Source of the DNA: Chlamydiia bacterium
Lineage (GTDB): Bacteria > Chlamydiota > Chlamydiia > Chlamydiales > JAAZZY01
Assembly (NCBI GenBank): GCA_014239035.1
Contig: JAAZZY010000052.1
Location: 1-11,412 of the forward strand
Length of the DNA: 11,412 nt
Reading direction: 5' to 3'
This document shows positions 1-5,987 of the stretch, in pieces. The notes under the pieces are model-generated. The model saw only the letters and a list, made by a program, of their open reading frames with translations, had not been told where the DNA came from and made no database searches. Made by a program: the position numbers and the translations under genes. Each line of letters opens with the position of its first letter. Position 1 is the first letter of the stretch.

Positions 1-359
1 TCTGTTGCAACTTTTCCAGTTTTTATTTCGACTAGATACCTCTTCCCATCTTTTGAGGCGAAAGCATCTGGGCGCACAAGATAAGAAAATTGTTTCCCAT
101 TTACCCACATTGAAAGCTTCGAACCTTTTTGCGTCTCTTCTAGATAATAACCGCTTTCTTTTAAAAGGAGCTCTGCTGATTTTTCTCCACATCTTGCATG
201 ATCAAAGCGTTTTTTGAGCTTCCTTTTCAAAACAAAAGTGCAAAACTTTTGATACAGATACGCCCCCAAAAAACATAATGCTATGGCAATAAGCGCAAAA
301 GATATGCACTTTATTATAAAAATTTGAGAAGGGCTTATGTGCACGCGTTGCGCATCCAA
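1..359 (-). CDS. Membrane-anchored PD-(D/E)XK nuclease-like protein, partial (C-terminus beyond left edge)
   Basis: An open minus-strand frame runs from directly after the stop of the upstream hydrolase gene to the left edge without a stop, giving at least 119 codons. It has no ATG. Candidate starts are the TTG at 359, immediately after the TAA, or the GTG at 344; neither has a convincing Shine-Dalgarno sequence. From the TTG, residues about 13-36 form one hydrophobic membrane segment followed by KRKLKKR, which by the positive-inside rule places the rest in the cytoplasm. Then come a helix containing E59 and E63 (RCGEKSAELLLKESGYY) and the strand pair RPDAF (D98) and YLVEIKTG (E111, K113). 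The spacing and hydrophobic context fit the D...E-x-K core of PD-(D/E)XK nucleases, with an upstream glutamate helix as in YraN/resolvase-like members. Seen: frame, membrane segment and motif. Inferred: nuclease activity. The substrate is unknown. It is the third gene of a probable operon with the hibernation factor and the hydrolase. Confidence 0.6.
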   Translation of the reverse strand, partial: MDAQRVHISPSQIFIIKCISFALIAIALCFLGAYLYQKFCTFVLKRKLKKRFDHARCGEKSAELLLKESGYYLEETQKGSKLSMWVNGKQFSYLVRPDAFASKDGKRYLVEIKTGKVAT

Positions 360-1064
360 TTACGTGGTTGGGGTTAAAATCATTGAAGGGACCTGAGATA
401 ACTCACAAAATTTCTTTGCATCATCAATAGAGCCTACCGCTCGATTTTGATCATCAATTAATGCTCCCCAATGCATGGGAATCGACATGACTTTAGGCTT
501 GATCGTATTTGCAAAATTTGCAGCATCTTGTGCATCCATCACATATATTCCTGATACTGGAAAAAGGCCAATGTCACATTCTATGTTTTTAAGTTCATCT
601 AGAAAGTCTGTGTCCCCTGCAAAATAGATTTTTGTCTCATCTATTTCTATGATAAAACCAAGCCACTGCTTCTCTTTTGGATGAAAGGGCTTTTCAAGAT
701 TATATGCTGGCTTTGCAGTTATCTTAACCTGACCAAAGATATGCTCATCTTCAGGAAATAAAGAAGCCACACTATCAACATCGACCATGTCAGAAATTTT
801 GGATTTACAGTCATCTGAACAAAAAATGGCTGTTTCTGGTTTTACTACTGCCTTGATAGAGTCCTCATCTAAATGATCATAGTGATCATGAGAGATAAAG
901 AGCAAATCAGCTTTCTCCTGAACTGTGCTCACTTTATAGGGGTCAATGTAGATGATCCCTTGTGGGGCTTTGATTTTAAAACCTGCGTGTTTGAGCCAAT
1001 AGAGCTCTATTTGGCCATGTTTTAAAACCGCATTTTCATCTGGCTTAACTTGATCTTGATTCAT
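360..1064 (-). CDS. Metallo-beta-lactamase-fold hydrolase, UlaG/UPF0173-like (COG2220)
   Basis: A 234-aa protein with the metal ligands of the metallo-beta-lactamase fold. H59-x-H61-x-D63-H64 (SHDHYDHLD) follows the strand IIYIDP. A middle block AYN...KPFHPKEKQWLGF (about 120-137) precedes AGDTD, whose D151 is the expected bridging aspartate, and H198 lies in PMHWG. This arrangement and the length are typical of the COG2220 branch that includes UlaG (L-ascorbate-6-phosphate lactonase) and the UPF0173 hydrolases. The true substrate cannot be read from the sequence, since these proteins are often annotated simply as metal-dependent hydrolases. No signal peptide is visible, so it is probably cytoplasmic. 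The ATG lies 8 nt after the stop of the hibernation-factor gene, so the two are surely co-transcribed. The Shine-Dalgarno sequence is weak (AGAG within the preceding stop region), suggesting translational coupling. Its TAA directly abuts the next frame. Confidence 0.88.
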   Translation of the reverse strand: MNQDQVKPDENAVLKHGQIELYWLKHAGFKIKAPQGIIYIDPYKVSTVQEKADLLFISHDHYDHLDEDSIKAVVKPETAIFCSDDCKSKISDMVDVDSVASLFPEDEHIFGQVKITAKPAYNLEKPFHPKEKQWLGFIIEIDETKIYFAGDTDFLDELKNIECDIGLFPVSGIYVMDAQDAANFANTIKPKVMSIPMHWGALIDDQNRAVGSIDDAKKFCELSQVPSMILTPTT

Positions 1065-1072
1065 TTTTTATT

Positions 1073-1687
1073 TCACTCTGGGGTAATCAGGCCATAATGA
1101 CCGTCTTTTCTTCGAAAGATCACTTTAATTTTCTGCTCTTCTTCAGATCGGAAAACCATATACGCATCACCTGAAAGATCCATTTTCATAACAATTTCAT
1201 CAGAAGTTAGGGTCTTTAGAGGTACAGTAGCAGAGCTCACAATATGGTGAGAGAACTCCCCATCAATTTTTTTCTGGTTTTCTTCTTCGATTGCATCATT
1301 AACCTCATCAACTTCATTGAGGCCACTTTTAATCACGTTTACTTCGAGGTCAACGACAGAGAGAGCTTTTGCGTGGTGCTCTTGCATTTTGGACTTATAC
1401 TTAAAAAGGCGCGCAGTAAGCTTATCTATTGCTTTGTCAATCGAAGCGTACATGTCATGAGTGCTAGCATGGGTTTTAATCACAAAACGGCCGGCTTGTA
1501 TCATGATATCTACACGGTGCTCTTGCCTTTGAATATCCATTGTGACATGAACATCCATCATATTTTTTGATAAATGGTCTAGCTTTGAGATTTTCTCTTT
1601 GGCGTACTCTTTCATTGCTTCTGTAATGAGCACGTGGCGACCAGTTATAGAGATTGGGTATTCTTGAGCATTATCATTTGTATTCAT
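1073..1687 (-). CDS. hpf: Long-form ribosome hibernation promoting factor (HPF/YfiA family)
   Basis: This 204-aa protein has the two-domain layout of long HPF. Residues about 11-105 form an S30AE/sigma-54-modulation domain (ISITGRHVLITEAM, then VDIMIQAGRFVIKTHAS and DMYASIDKAIDKLTARL). A variable acidic linker follows at about 115-145. The conserved C-terminal dimerisation domain spans about 150-204 (KMDLSGDAYMVFRSEE, then KVIFRRKDGHYGLI). In characterised bacteria the N-domain binds the 30S decoding region and the C-domain dimerises ribosomes into inactive 100S particles during stasis. For a chlamydial organism this would fit the translationally quiet infectious form, which is inference. The start is supported by a clear AGAGG ending 6 nt upstream of the ATG. 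A promoter-like pair lies between it and the tRNA-Arg gene. It is probably the first protein gene of the hpf-hydrolase-nuclease operon. Confidence 0.93.
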   Translation of the reverse strand: MNTNDNAQEYPISITGRHVLITEAMKEYAKEKISKLDHLSKNMMDVHVTMDIQRQEHRVDIMIQAGRFVIKTHASTHDMYASIDKAIDKLTARLFKYKSKMQEHHAKALSVVDLEVNVIKSGLNEVDEVNDAIEEENQKKIDGEFSHHIVSSATVPLKTLTSDEIVMKMDLSGDAYMVFRSEEEQKIKVIFRRKDGHYGLITPE

Positions 1688-1722
1688 CTTTACCTCTCGA
1701 GGTTCAATACTTAAAGGGATTC

Positions 1723-1750
1723 AGTATACACTATAATAATTTTATGAAAA
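1723..1750 (-). promoter_or_regulatory. Predicted sigma-70/sigma-66-type promoter for hpf operon
   Basis: On the minus strand a TTTTCA (-35-like, complement of 1745-1750) is followed by a 16-nt spacer and TATACT (-10-like, complement of 1723-1728). This leaves a leader of about 30 nt before the hpf ATG. It lies between the tRNA-Arg 3' end and hpf, so hpf could also be reached by read-through from the tRNA. This is a motif match only. Confidence 0.45.
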
Positions 1751-1757
1751 GTCGGAT

Positions 1758-1831
1758 TGCACCGAAGAGGACTCGAACCTCCAACCACCTGATTCGAAGT
1801 CAGGTACTCTATCCAATTGAGCTATCGGTGC
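1758..1831 (-). tRNA. trnR: tRNA-Arg, anticodon UCG
   Basis: A 74-nt minus-strand cloverleaf. The acceptor GCACCGA pairs perfectly with TCGGTGC, and the discriminator base is A. The D-arm contains AGCTC...GAGT. The anticodon stem CCTGA/TCAGG encloses loop CTTCGAA with anticodon TCG, reading arginine CGN codons. The T-arm is GGAGG/CCTCT-like around TTCGAGT. CCA is not encoded and must be added by nucleotidyltransferase. It lies about 70 nt upstream of hpf on the same strand. Confidence 0.95.
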
Positions 1832-1938
1832 ATTTTTGAGGGGAAGTTTTATCAGTTTAGTTCTTAAAACCCAAGTAAAAAAAATATTTTAAGCTCATGT
1901 TTAAAAATTATTGTACTACTTAAATAACAAACTTAGAG

Positions 1939-1967
1939 TTGACCTCAATAGTTTTGTATAAGATAAT
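1939..1967 (+). promoter_or_regulatory. Strong sigma-70/sigma-66-type promoter for the TPR-like protein gene
   Basis: TTGACC at 1939-1944 (5 of 6 consensus) is followed by an ideal 17-nt spacer and GATAAT at 1962-1967 (5 of 6). This is the best promoter match seen in the window. Initiation near 1974 would give a leader of about 38 nt carrying GAGG, 8 nt before the ATG at 2012. The surrounding 1832-2011 gap is otherwise featureless AT-rich DNA. Confidence 0.65.
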
Positions 1968-2011
1968 CTATAGTAGTTTTTTAATTTAAACTTCTTAATG
2001 AGGATAATAAA

Positions 2012-3046
2012 ATGGCGACTTTTGAAAGAACCCCAGCATTCAACCCAGATTACTACCCAGGGCCACAACCTTCTGCTCCTCCGATGCCTCCTCCTCCATA
2101 TTCTGCTGCATCAGGAGAATATACTCCGACTGGCTTCTTTGGTAGCACTACAAATCAAAATGAACTCGGAAGAGAAATGCTTGATGCTGTGATAGCCAAT
2201 AAAACAGAGAAAGTTATTAGAGCTCAGATTCCTCAAGACTCTACTATAAATAGAATGCTAAGTTTTATGGGATCCCTTTTCAACTCGCCTCATACTATGG
2301 GTCAATTAGACGACAAAACTGTTTCTGATTTTTATCTTCAAGCTGGCCGCTTTTTCTTTGCGCAAGCCATAAACGATGTAGATACAATGGCAAAATGTGA
2401 TCAACTTCGAAAAACAGATGCTTCTTTCAACCAATTTGTTACTGATTTAGCCTCTGATCAAGCTAATGTTGACTATTGCCTAGGAGCAGCTTTTGAAATG
2501 GGTCCAACTCCTGAGCTTTACTTTGCTCTTGGAAAGTTAAATTTCTTAAAGCACAACTATAGCCAAGCGGTTACAGATTTCCACCAAGCACAAGACCTGT
2601 CTGAAAAATTAGAGCACAGTTCAAGCTACAGAAAAAAATGCTTTAAAGCCTTATCTTGCGCATGTGCTGGAGCTTCTAATGAAAGGCTTGGATTTCATGA
2701 TTTGGCCCTCTTCGACTACATCGATGCAGCTAAACTAGACCCTAATGGGACTTCAAAATATGATGAAGATCTCTCACGCAGCTTTCAAATCTTGAAATTT
2801 AAAACACATAAAACTCCTGAAGAGCTACAAGCTTGTATGGAATACGATCCCTATGATCCTGATTTCCCAATTGAGTTTGCAAATTCTTTATTAAATCATG
2901 GGAACTATGAAGATGCTGTTAAGCTTTTAAATAAGTCGATTGAGCTCTCTTACTACTATAGACCCCAATCACTTTATCGCTGTGCTGAACTTGCTCAACA
3001 AGTAGCTTTTGGAGTCAACAATGCTCCTGTGCCTATGCACTACTAA
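2012..3046 (+). CDS. Uncharacterised protein with proline-rich PSAP/PPPY N-terminus and TPR-like repeats
   Basis: I do not recognise this 344-aa protein as a named family. Residues 8-40 are proline/tyrosine-rich and look disordered. They contain PSAP at 20-23 and PPPY at 27-30. From about residue 165 the pattern is TPR-like: ELYFALGKLNFLKHNYSQAV then DFHQAQDL, NERLGFHDLALFDYIDAAKLDP, and near the C-terminus FANSLLNHGNYEDAVKLLNKSIEL, each with the small/large residue spacing of helix-turn-helix TPR units. There is no classical signal peptide or membrane segment. It has its own strong promoter, GAGG 8 nt before the ATG, and its own terminator, so it is a monocistronic unit. TPR proteins in chlamydiae include type III secretion chaperones and effectors. 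Because the N-terminus is extended and carries eukaryote-type short motifs, an exported host-interacting role is possible but unproven. Confidence 0.8.
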   Translation: MATFERTPAFNPDYYPGPQPSAPPMPPPPYSAASGEYTPTGFFGSTTNQNELGREMLDAVIANKTEKVIRAQIPQDSTINRMLSFMGSLFNSPHTMGQLDDKTVSDFYLQAGRFFFAQAINDVDTMAKCDQLRKTDASFNQFVTDLASDQANVDYCLGAAFEMGPTPELYFALGKLNFLKHNYSQAVTDFHQAQDLSEKLEHSSSYRKKCFKALSCACAGASNERLGFHDLALFDYIDAAKLDPNGTSKYDEDLSRSFQILKFKTHKTPEELQACMEYDPYDPDFPIEFANSLLNHGNYEDAVKLLNKSIELSYYYRPQSLYRCAELAQQVAFGVNNAPVPMHY

Positions 3047-3075
3047 AGAGCATTTTTAATTAGTGATTTCTTTTT

Positions 3076-3109
3076 AAAACTCCCTTAAATATGATTTTGG
3101 GAGTTTTTT
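3076..3109 (+). terminator. Rho-independent terminator of the TPR-like protein gene
   Basis: AAAACTCCC (3076-3084) pairs perfectly with GGGAGTTTT (3099-3107) around a 14-nt AT-rich loop, and the T tract continues to 3109. It sits 30 nt after the stop and only 13 nt before the recO ATG, so recO needs its own promoter within or downstream of this element. Confidence 0.85.
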
Positions 3110-3122
3110 ATTACCCTTTGCC

Positions 3123-3806
3123 ATGACTGAAGAAATCCATTGCCAAGCTATTGTCTTATCCTCTTTTAACTATCGTGACTACGATCGAATAACAACTTTA
3201 TATACAGATATTAAAGGAATCATCAAAACTATAGTCTTAAGAGCTAATAGCCCCAAGAGCTCCAAGCTTATCTTCTGCCAGCCGCTAACTCATCTCAACC
3301 TGACCTATAAAACTAAAAAGGGAGAGATCCATTCTTTTAAAGAGGCCAAAGTTATCAACCCTCACCTAGATTTGAGGGACTCATACGATGCGCTTCAAGT
3401 GGGGATAAAGCTCTTGGATTTGACTGCAAAAAGTCAGCTGCCTGAAGAGCCTTCTCCACAGATTTTTCAGCTTCTTTTAACCTTCTTAAAAAAAATCCCT
3501 GAATTTAAGAACCCTTGGATTTTATCTTCTAGCTTTATATTGAAGCTTTTGATTTTATCAGGACAGTGGACACTCGAGTCAAAATGTACAAAATGTGAAA
3601 AACTATTAGATGAATTCTACTTCGCTAACAGAAGTTATTATTGTACAAACTGTACCCCCTCTTTAAAACTACCATTTAGTCATGATGAAGTTCACACTCT
3701 AAGCTCCTTAATCCAGGAAAAATCCTTTTTTGCACTAAACCAACTCAGATTTTCTGAAAGGTTAAAAGACAAGATTGAAAAACTTTTTCTCATTAGCCAT
3801 CAATAA
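3123..3806 (+). CDS. recO: DNA repair protein RecO
   Basis: RecO loads RecA onto SSB-coated single-stranded DNA with RecR and anneals strands in the RecFOR gap-repair pathway. At 227 aa the length is usual for the family. The N-terminal OB-fold strands are visible (QAIVLSSFNYRDYDRITTLYT, then KGIIKTIVLRAN at about 31-42). A helical middle follows. A four-cysteine zinc site is present at C155-x-x-C158 and C174-x-x-C177, preceded by the typical helix ending LLILSGQWTLESKC. The basic YRDYDRI region corresponds to the family's usual 'sE.DRi' start. No Shine-Dalgarno sequence precedes the ATG, and the gene begins 13 nt beyond the upstream terminator, which implies a very short leader. It is followed by 158 nt before the protease gene, with no terminator visible. 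In Chlamydia recO lies in the same general neighbourhood as yidD and pheT. Confidence 0.92.
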   Translation: MTEEIHCQAIVLSSFNYRDYDRITTLYTDIKGIIKTIVLRANSPKSSKLIFCQPLTHLNLTYKTKKGEIHSFKEAKVINPHLDLRDSYDALQVGIKLLDLTAKSQLPEEPSPQIFQLLLTFLKKIPEFKNPWILSSSFILKLLILSGQWTLESKCTKCEKLLDEFYFANRSYYCTNCTPSLKLPFSHDEVHTLSSLIQEKSFFALNQLRFSERLKDKIEKLFLISHQ

Positions 3807-3893
3807 TGCATTGAGATTAAGAACTGATCAAATAATAAAAATTAACAATAAATAAGATAAGCGATAAAAAATCTTTACAAAAGGGAACTGAGC

Positions 3894-3962
3894 ATGACAA
3901 ATATTTACAATATATCTACCTTTTCAAATCAAGGAACGAACCATAGAGAATCCAAGGCATAA
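3894..3962 (+). CDS. Possible 22-codon leader ORF upstream of the USP-like protease gene
   Basis: An ATG at 3894 follows a good Shine-Dalgarno sequence (AAGGGA, about 8 nt upstream) and opens a 22-aa frame beginning MTNIYNISTFSNQG. It ends in TAA 2 nt before the protease ATG, in a different frame. The position suggests a translated leader that couples ribosomes to the protease start. Alternatively it is the frameshifted remnant of an original N-terminus. Its N/S/T/I-rich composition resembles type III secretion signals, but on 22 residues that is weak. It is too short to judge by composition, so this call rests on the ribosome binding site and spacing. Confidence 0.35.
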   Translation: MTNIYNISTFSNQGTNHRESKA

Positions 3963-3964
3963 TT

Positions 3965-5506
3965 ATGACAATCATACCTATAGATGCTAGCCTAGCGCTA
4001 AAAATTAAGGGATACAGTGCTAGAGACTGGCTTGCAGATGCCGAGGAAGCTCCCAAGGATTTTATATTAAAAACCTTACAATCACTTCCTTTACCTTCTA
4101 CAATAGAGAGTCGAGAAGCTTTATACCGTGCGCAGACCTGTGTCACTAGAGTTATGCCTAAAGGACTACCTAATTTAGGAGCTACCTGCTGGTTTAGTTC
4201 CTTATCCCAGGCTCTTTTTAATCGGGCTGGACCGTATAGGGATGCGCTTACAGAAAGATATGATGAACTTAGCAGAAACCTTCAAGACAGAAACCTTGGG
4301 TTAAGTGATGCTGATCAAGAAAAACTACATACTGAAGAATTTGCTCAATTAAAAACCGAATATATGACTTCCAAATATCACATTGAGAAGCTAAGGACCC
4401 TTTATGATTTATCAAATATGGACCTTTCAGATGACATAAAATTGAGATGTGAACTCAATGATCTTTTATTCGAATTAATCCAGAATTTTTTCAGAGATTT
4501 TTACGCCGTAGATATCAGAATTCATCAAGACATTTTTGAGGGGTTAAACTATCTAGAACAATTCTTGGACTTAGGGGGCAGAAAGACACTTATTGACAGA
4601 ACCGAGCTAGCTGTTCGTAATCACCTTCAACCTACAGATGGAACATCTCAAAGATTTGTCAGCGCGAACTCCACAATCAGGTATATTGATTCCCCCGTTG
4701 CTTTGGGATCTACTAGTGCAGCCTTAGAAGCCTCTTTCATGCATCCAGAAATTATGGACGAGCTCGTAGAAGATCTTGATGGCTCTGAGAGGAAAGAGGC
4801 TCTTAAAACCACTTTCTATACTCTCCAAGAAGAAGCTGAACCTCCAGATATTCTTTCTTTTCAGATTCTGCGTTTTATCTTTGACCGAGAACTCCTTGAC
4901 TTTAGGAAGGTTACAGATGATTTCACTTGCTCTGATTTTACAGACCTCCCCTTTTATGATCAATCTGGAGAACATGTAGTTGCATTTACACAGTATCTAC
5001 TCGATGGAATAATCTGTCATTTAGGTGAAGAAAAAGCAGCTGGACACTACGTATTTTACAAAAAAGTTGAAGGCAGAGAACCTTTAACCTTTGATCGATA
5101 TGATGATGCACATATCTCAAGATATGTAAAAGGTGAGAGGAACTTCGATAAGCATATGCAGCAAATAGCTGAAAATGCCTATATGGTAATCTATAAAAAA
5201 GGAAGATCCTACAATAGAGCTCAGCTTTCTGCAGACCATATAGAACGTGCCCCAAGGTTAAGCTCAGTATTAAGAAGGGCTCTAAGAGATCTAAAACCTT
5301 CAAAACAGTCCCATACAACAAAACCTCGAAAAGCTCTTCAGGTTACACCTGATTCTAAAACTGAATCAAATGTTCGAACACTTGTGTCAAAAACTTTAAA
5401 AAATCAAATGTTTGGCTTTTCAGTAAAAATTCAAATACTTGCCATTTCAGTACTTGTTGCCATTTTAGCTGTTATATTTAGAGCTCAAATAACTAGAAAA
5501 GATTAG
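3965..5506 (+). CDS. USP-type (peptidase C19) deubiquitinase-like protein with C-terminal membrane anchor
   Basis: This 513-aa protein carries the landmarks of eukaryotic ubiquitin-specific proteases in order. The Cys box is at about 67-86, GLPNLGATCWFSSLSQALFN, with nucleophile C75 and the GLxNLGxTC pattern. A Q-D box near 187-200 (HQDIFEGLNYLEQFLD) recalls the family's QQDAxEFL. The His box is LLDGIICHLGEEKAAGHYVFY with H361 in GHY. The third-residue region FDRYDDAHI contains D380/D381. The closing strand is NAYMVIYKK. The oxyanion-side residue is A73 where USPs normally have Asn. No paired CxxC zinc fingers are visible between the boxes; instead there is a long helical, charged insertion at about 90-180. 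Residues about 489-505 form one hydrophobic segment with an 8-residue basic tail, as in tail-anchored proteins. Expected reaction: cleavage of ubiquitin or ubiquitin-like isopeptide bonds in the host. AAGG 7 nt before the ATG supports the start. Secretion is inferred, since there is no signal peptide. Confidence 0.85.
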   Translation: MTIIPIDASLALKIKGYSARDWLADAEEAPKDFILKTLQSLPLPSTIESREALYRAQTCVTRVMPKGLPNLGATCWFSSLSQALFNRAGPYRDALTERYDELSRNLQDRNLGLSDADQEKLHTEEFAQLKTEYMTSKYHIEKLRTLYDLSNMDLSDDIKLRCELNDLLFELIQNFFRDFYAVDIRIHQDIFEGLNYLEQFLDLGGRKTLIDRTELAVRNHLQPTDGTSQRFVSANSTIRYIDSPVALGSTSAALEASFMHPEIMDELVEDLDGSERKEALKTTFYTLQEEAEPPDILSFQILRFIFDRELLDFRKVTDDFTCSDFTDLPFYDQSGEHVVAFTQYLLDGIICHLGEEKAAGHYVFYKKVEGREPLTFDRYDDAHISRYVKGERNFDKHMQQIAENAYMVIYKKGRSYNRAQLSADHIERAPRLSSVLRRALRDLKPSKQSHTTKPRKALQVTPDSKTESNVRTLVSKTLKNQMFGFSVKIQILAISVLVAILAVIFRAQITRKD

Positions 5507-5509
5507 AGA

Positions 5510-5593
5510 TGCGAAAGAGGGGACTCGAACCCCTACAGGAATACTCCCACTAGCCCCTCAAGCTAGCGTGTCTACCAATTCCACCACTTCCGC
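5510..5593 (-). tRNA. trnL: tRNA-Leu, anticodon GAG
   Basis: An 84-nt minus-strand class II tRNA with a long variable arm. The acceptor GCGGAAG pairs with CTTTCGC (one G-U) and the discriminator is A. The D-arm is TGGTGGAATTGGTAGACA-like, as in leucine tRNAs. The anticodon stem CTAGC/GCTAG encloses TTGAGGG with anticodon GAG (leucine CUC/CUU). The T-arm is AGGGG/CCCCT around TTCGAGT. CCA is not encoded. Its 3' end lies 4 nt from the stop codon of the convergent protease gene. Confidence 0.95.
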
Positions 5594-5610
5594 AAAGAAT
5601 TTAGGCGGCG

Positions 5611-5640
5611 ATTATATAGAATGGCTTTGTTATTTCTCAA
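5611..5640 (-). promoter_or_regulatory. Promoter of tRNA-Leu with GC-rich discriminator
   Basis: On the minus strand TTGAGA (complement of 5635-5640), an 18-nt spacer and a perfect TATAAT (complement of 5611-5616) lie just upstream of tRNA-Leu. The -10 is followed at once by the GC-rich CGCCGCC, the discriminator type associated with growth-rate control of stable RNA promoters. Confidence 0.65.
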
Positions 5641-5761
5641 CAATTAGATAAATCTATTCTTCATCCTTAGAGATAGCTGAACATATCACTCATTATTCAA
5701 ATAATTTTTCATCTAGCTCCTCAGCAAATATATATAAAATAAAGCAAAAAATTGACCTTTA

Positions 5762-5770
5762 TGCTACAAT
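5762..5770 (+). promoter_or_regulatory. Possible extended -10 promoter of yidD
   Basis: TGC directly precedes TACAAT (5765-5770), forming an extended -10 element. No -35 match exists at the proper distance; a TTGACC at 5752 is too close to serve. Initiation about 7 nt downstream would fall at the proposed yidD ATG, giving an almost leaderless mRNA. The rest of the 5594-5777 gap is AT-rich with nothing else recognisable. Confidence 0.35.
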
Positions 5771-5777
5771 TGCGCTT

Positions 5778-5987
5778 ATGAAGTTTATTCTTAAAATGCT
5801 CATTACGATCTATCAGTGGACCATCTCCCCGTTCTTGGGTAAATGCTGCCGCTTCTACCCTAGCTGCTCATGTTATGCAAAAGAAGCCATTGAAAAGCAT
5901 GGGGCTATAAAAGGGTCATGGCTGACCCTAAAAAGGCTTCTAAAATGTTGTCCTTGGCATCCTGGTGGATACGATCCAGTGCCTTAA
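5778..5987 (+). CDS. yidD: Membrane protein insertion efficiency factor YidD
   Basis: This 69-aa protein is a full-length match to the YidD/UPF0161 family. An amphipathic N-terminal helix (residues 1-20, FILKMLITIYQWTISPFLG) precedes the cysteine-rich signature CCRFYPSCSCYAKEAIEKHG, then KGSWLTLKRLLKCCPWHPGG and the terminal YDPVP. In E. coli YidD is a small inner-membrane-associated protein that aids YidC-dependent insertion of membrane proteins. Here it lies away from rpmH, rnpA and yidC, as in Chlamydia. No Shine-Dalgarno sequence precedes the ATG at 5778; an in-frame ATG at codon 7 (5796) is a possible alternative start. The stop TAA shares two bases with the stop of the convergent LysM gene inside the palindrome CCTTAAGG, so no terminator separates them. 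Confidence 0.93.
   Translation: MKFILKMLITIYQWTISPFLGKCCRFYPSCSCYAKEAIEKHGAIKGSWLTLKRLLKCCPWHPGGYDPVP

Noticed and set aside
5..217. 70-aa plus-strand frame at the left edge
   Set aside because: It is the reverse shadow of the minus-strand PD-(D/E)XK-like gene, whose motifs and membrane segment are far more convincing.
1998..2192. 64-aa frame with a leucine-rich sequence overlapping the start of the TPR-like gene
   Set aside because: It is an out-of-frame shadow of the proline codons. The Shine-Dalgarno spacing and the rest of the gene support the frame beginning at 2012.
1758..5593. Genomic island bounded by the two tRNA genes, carrying the TPR-like and USP-like genes
   Set aside because: recO, a core gene, lies inside. 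I saw no integrase and no second copy of either tRNA 3' end forming an attachment repeat, and base composition does not change visibly.
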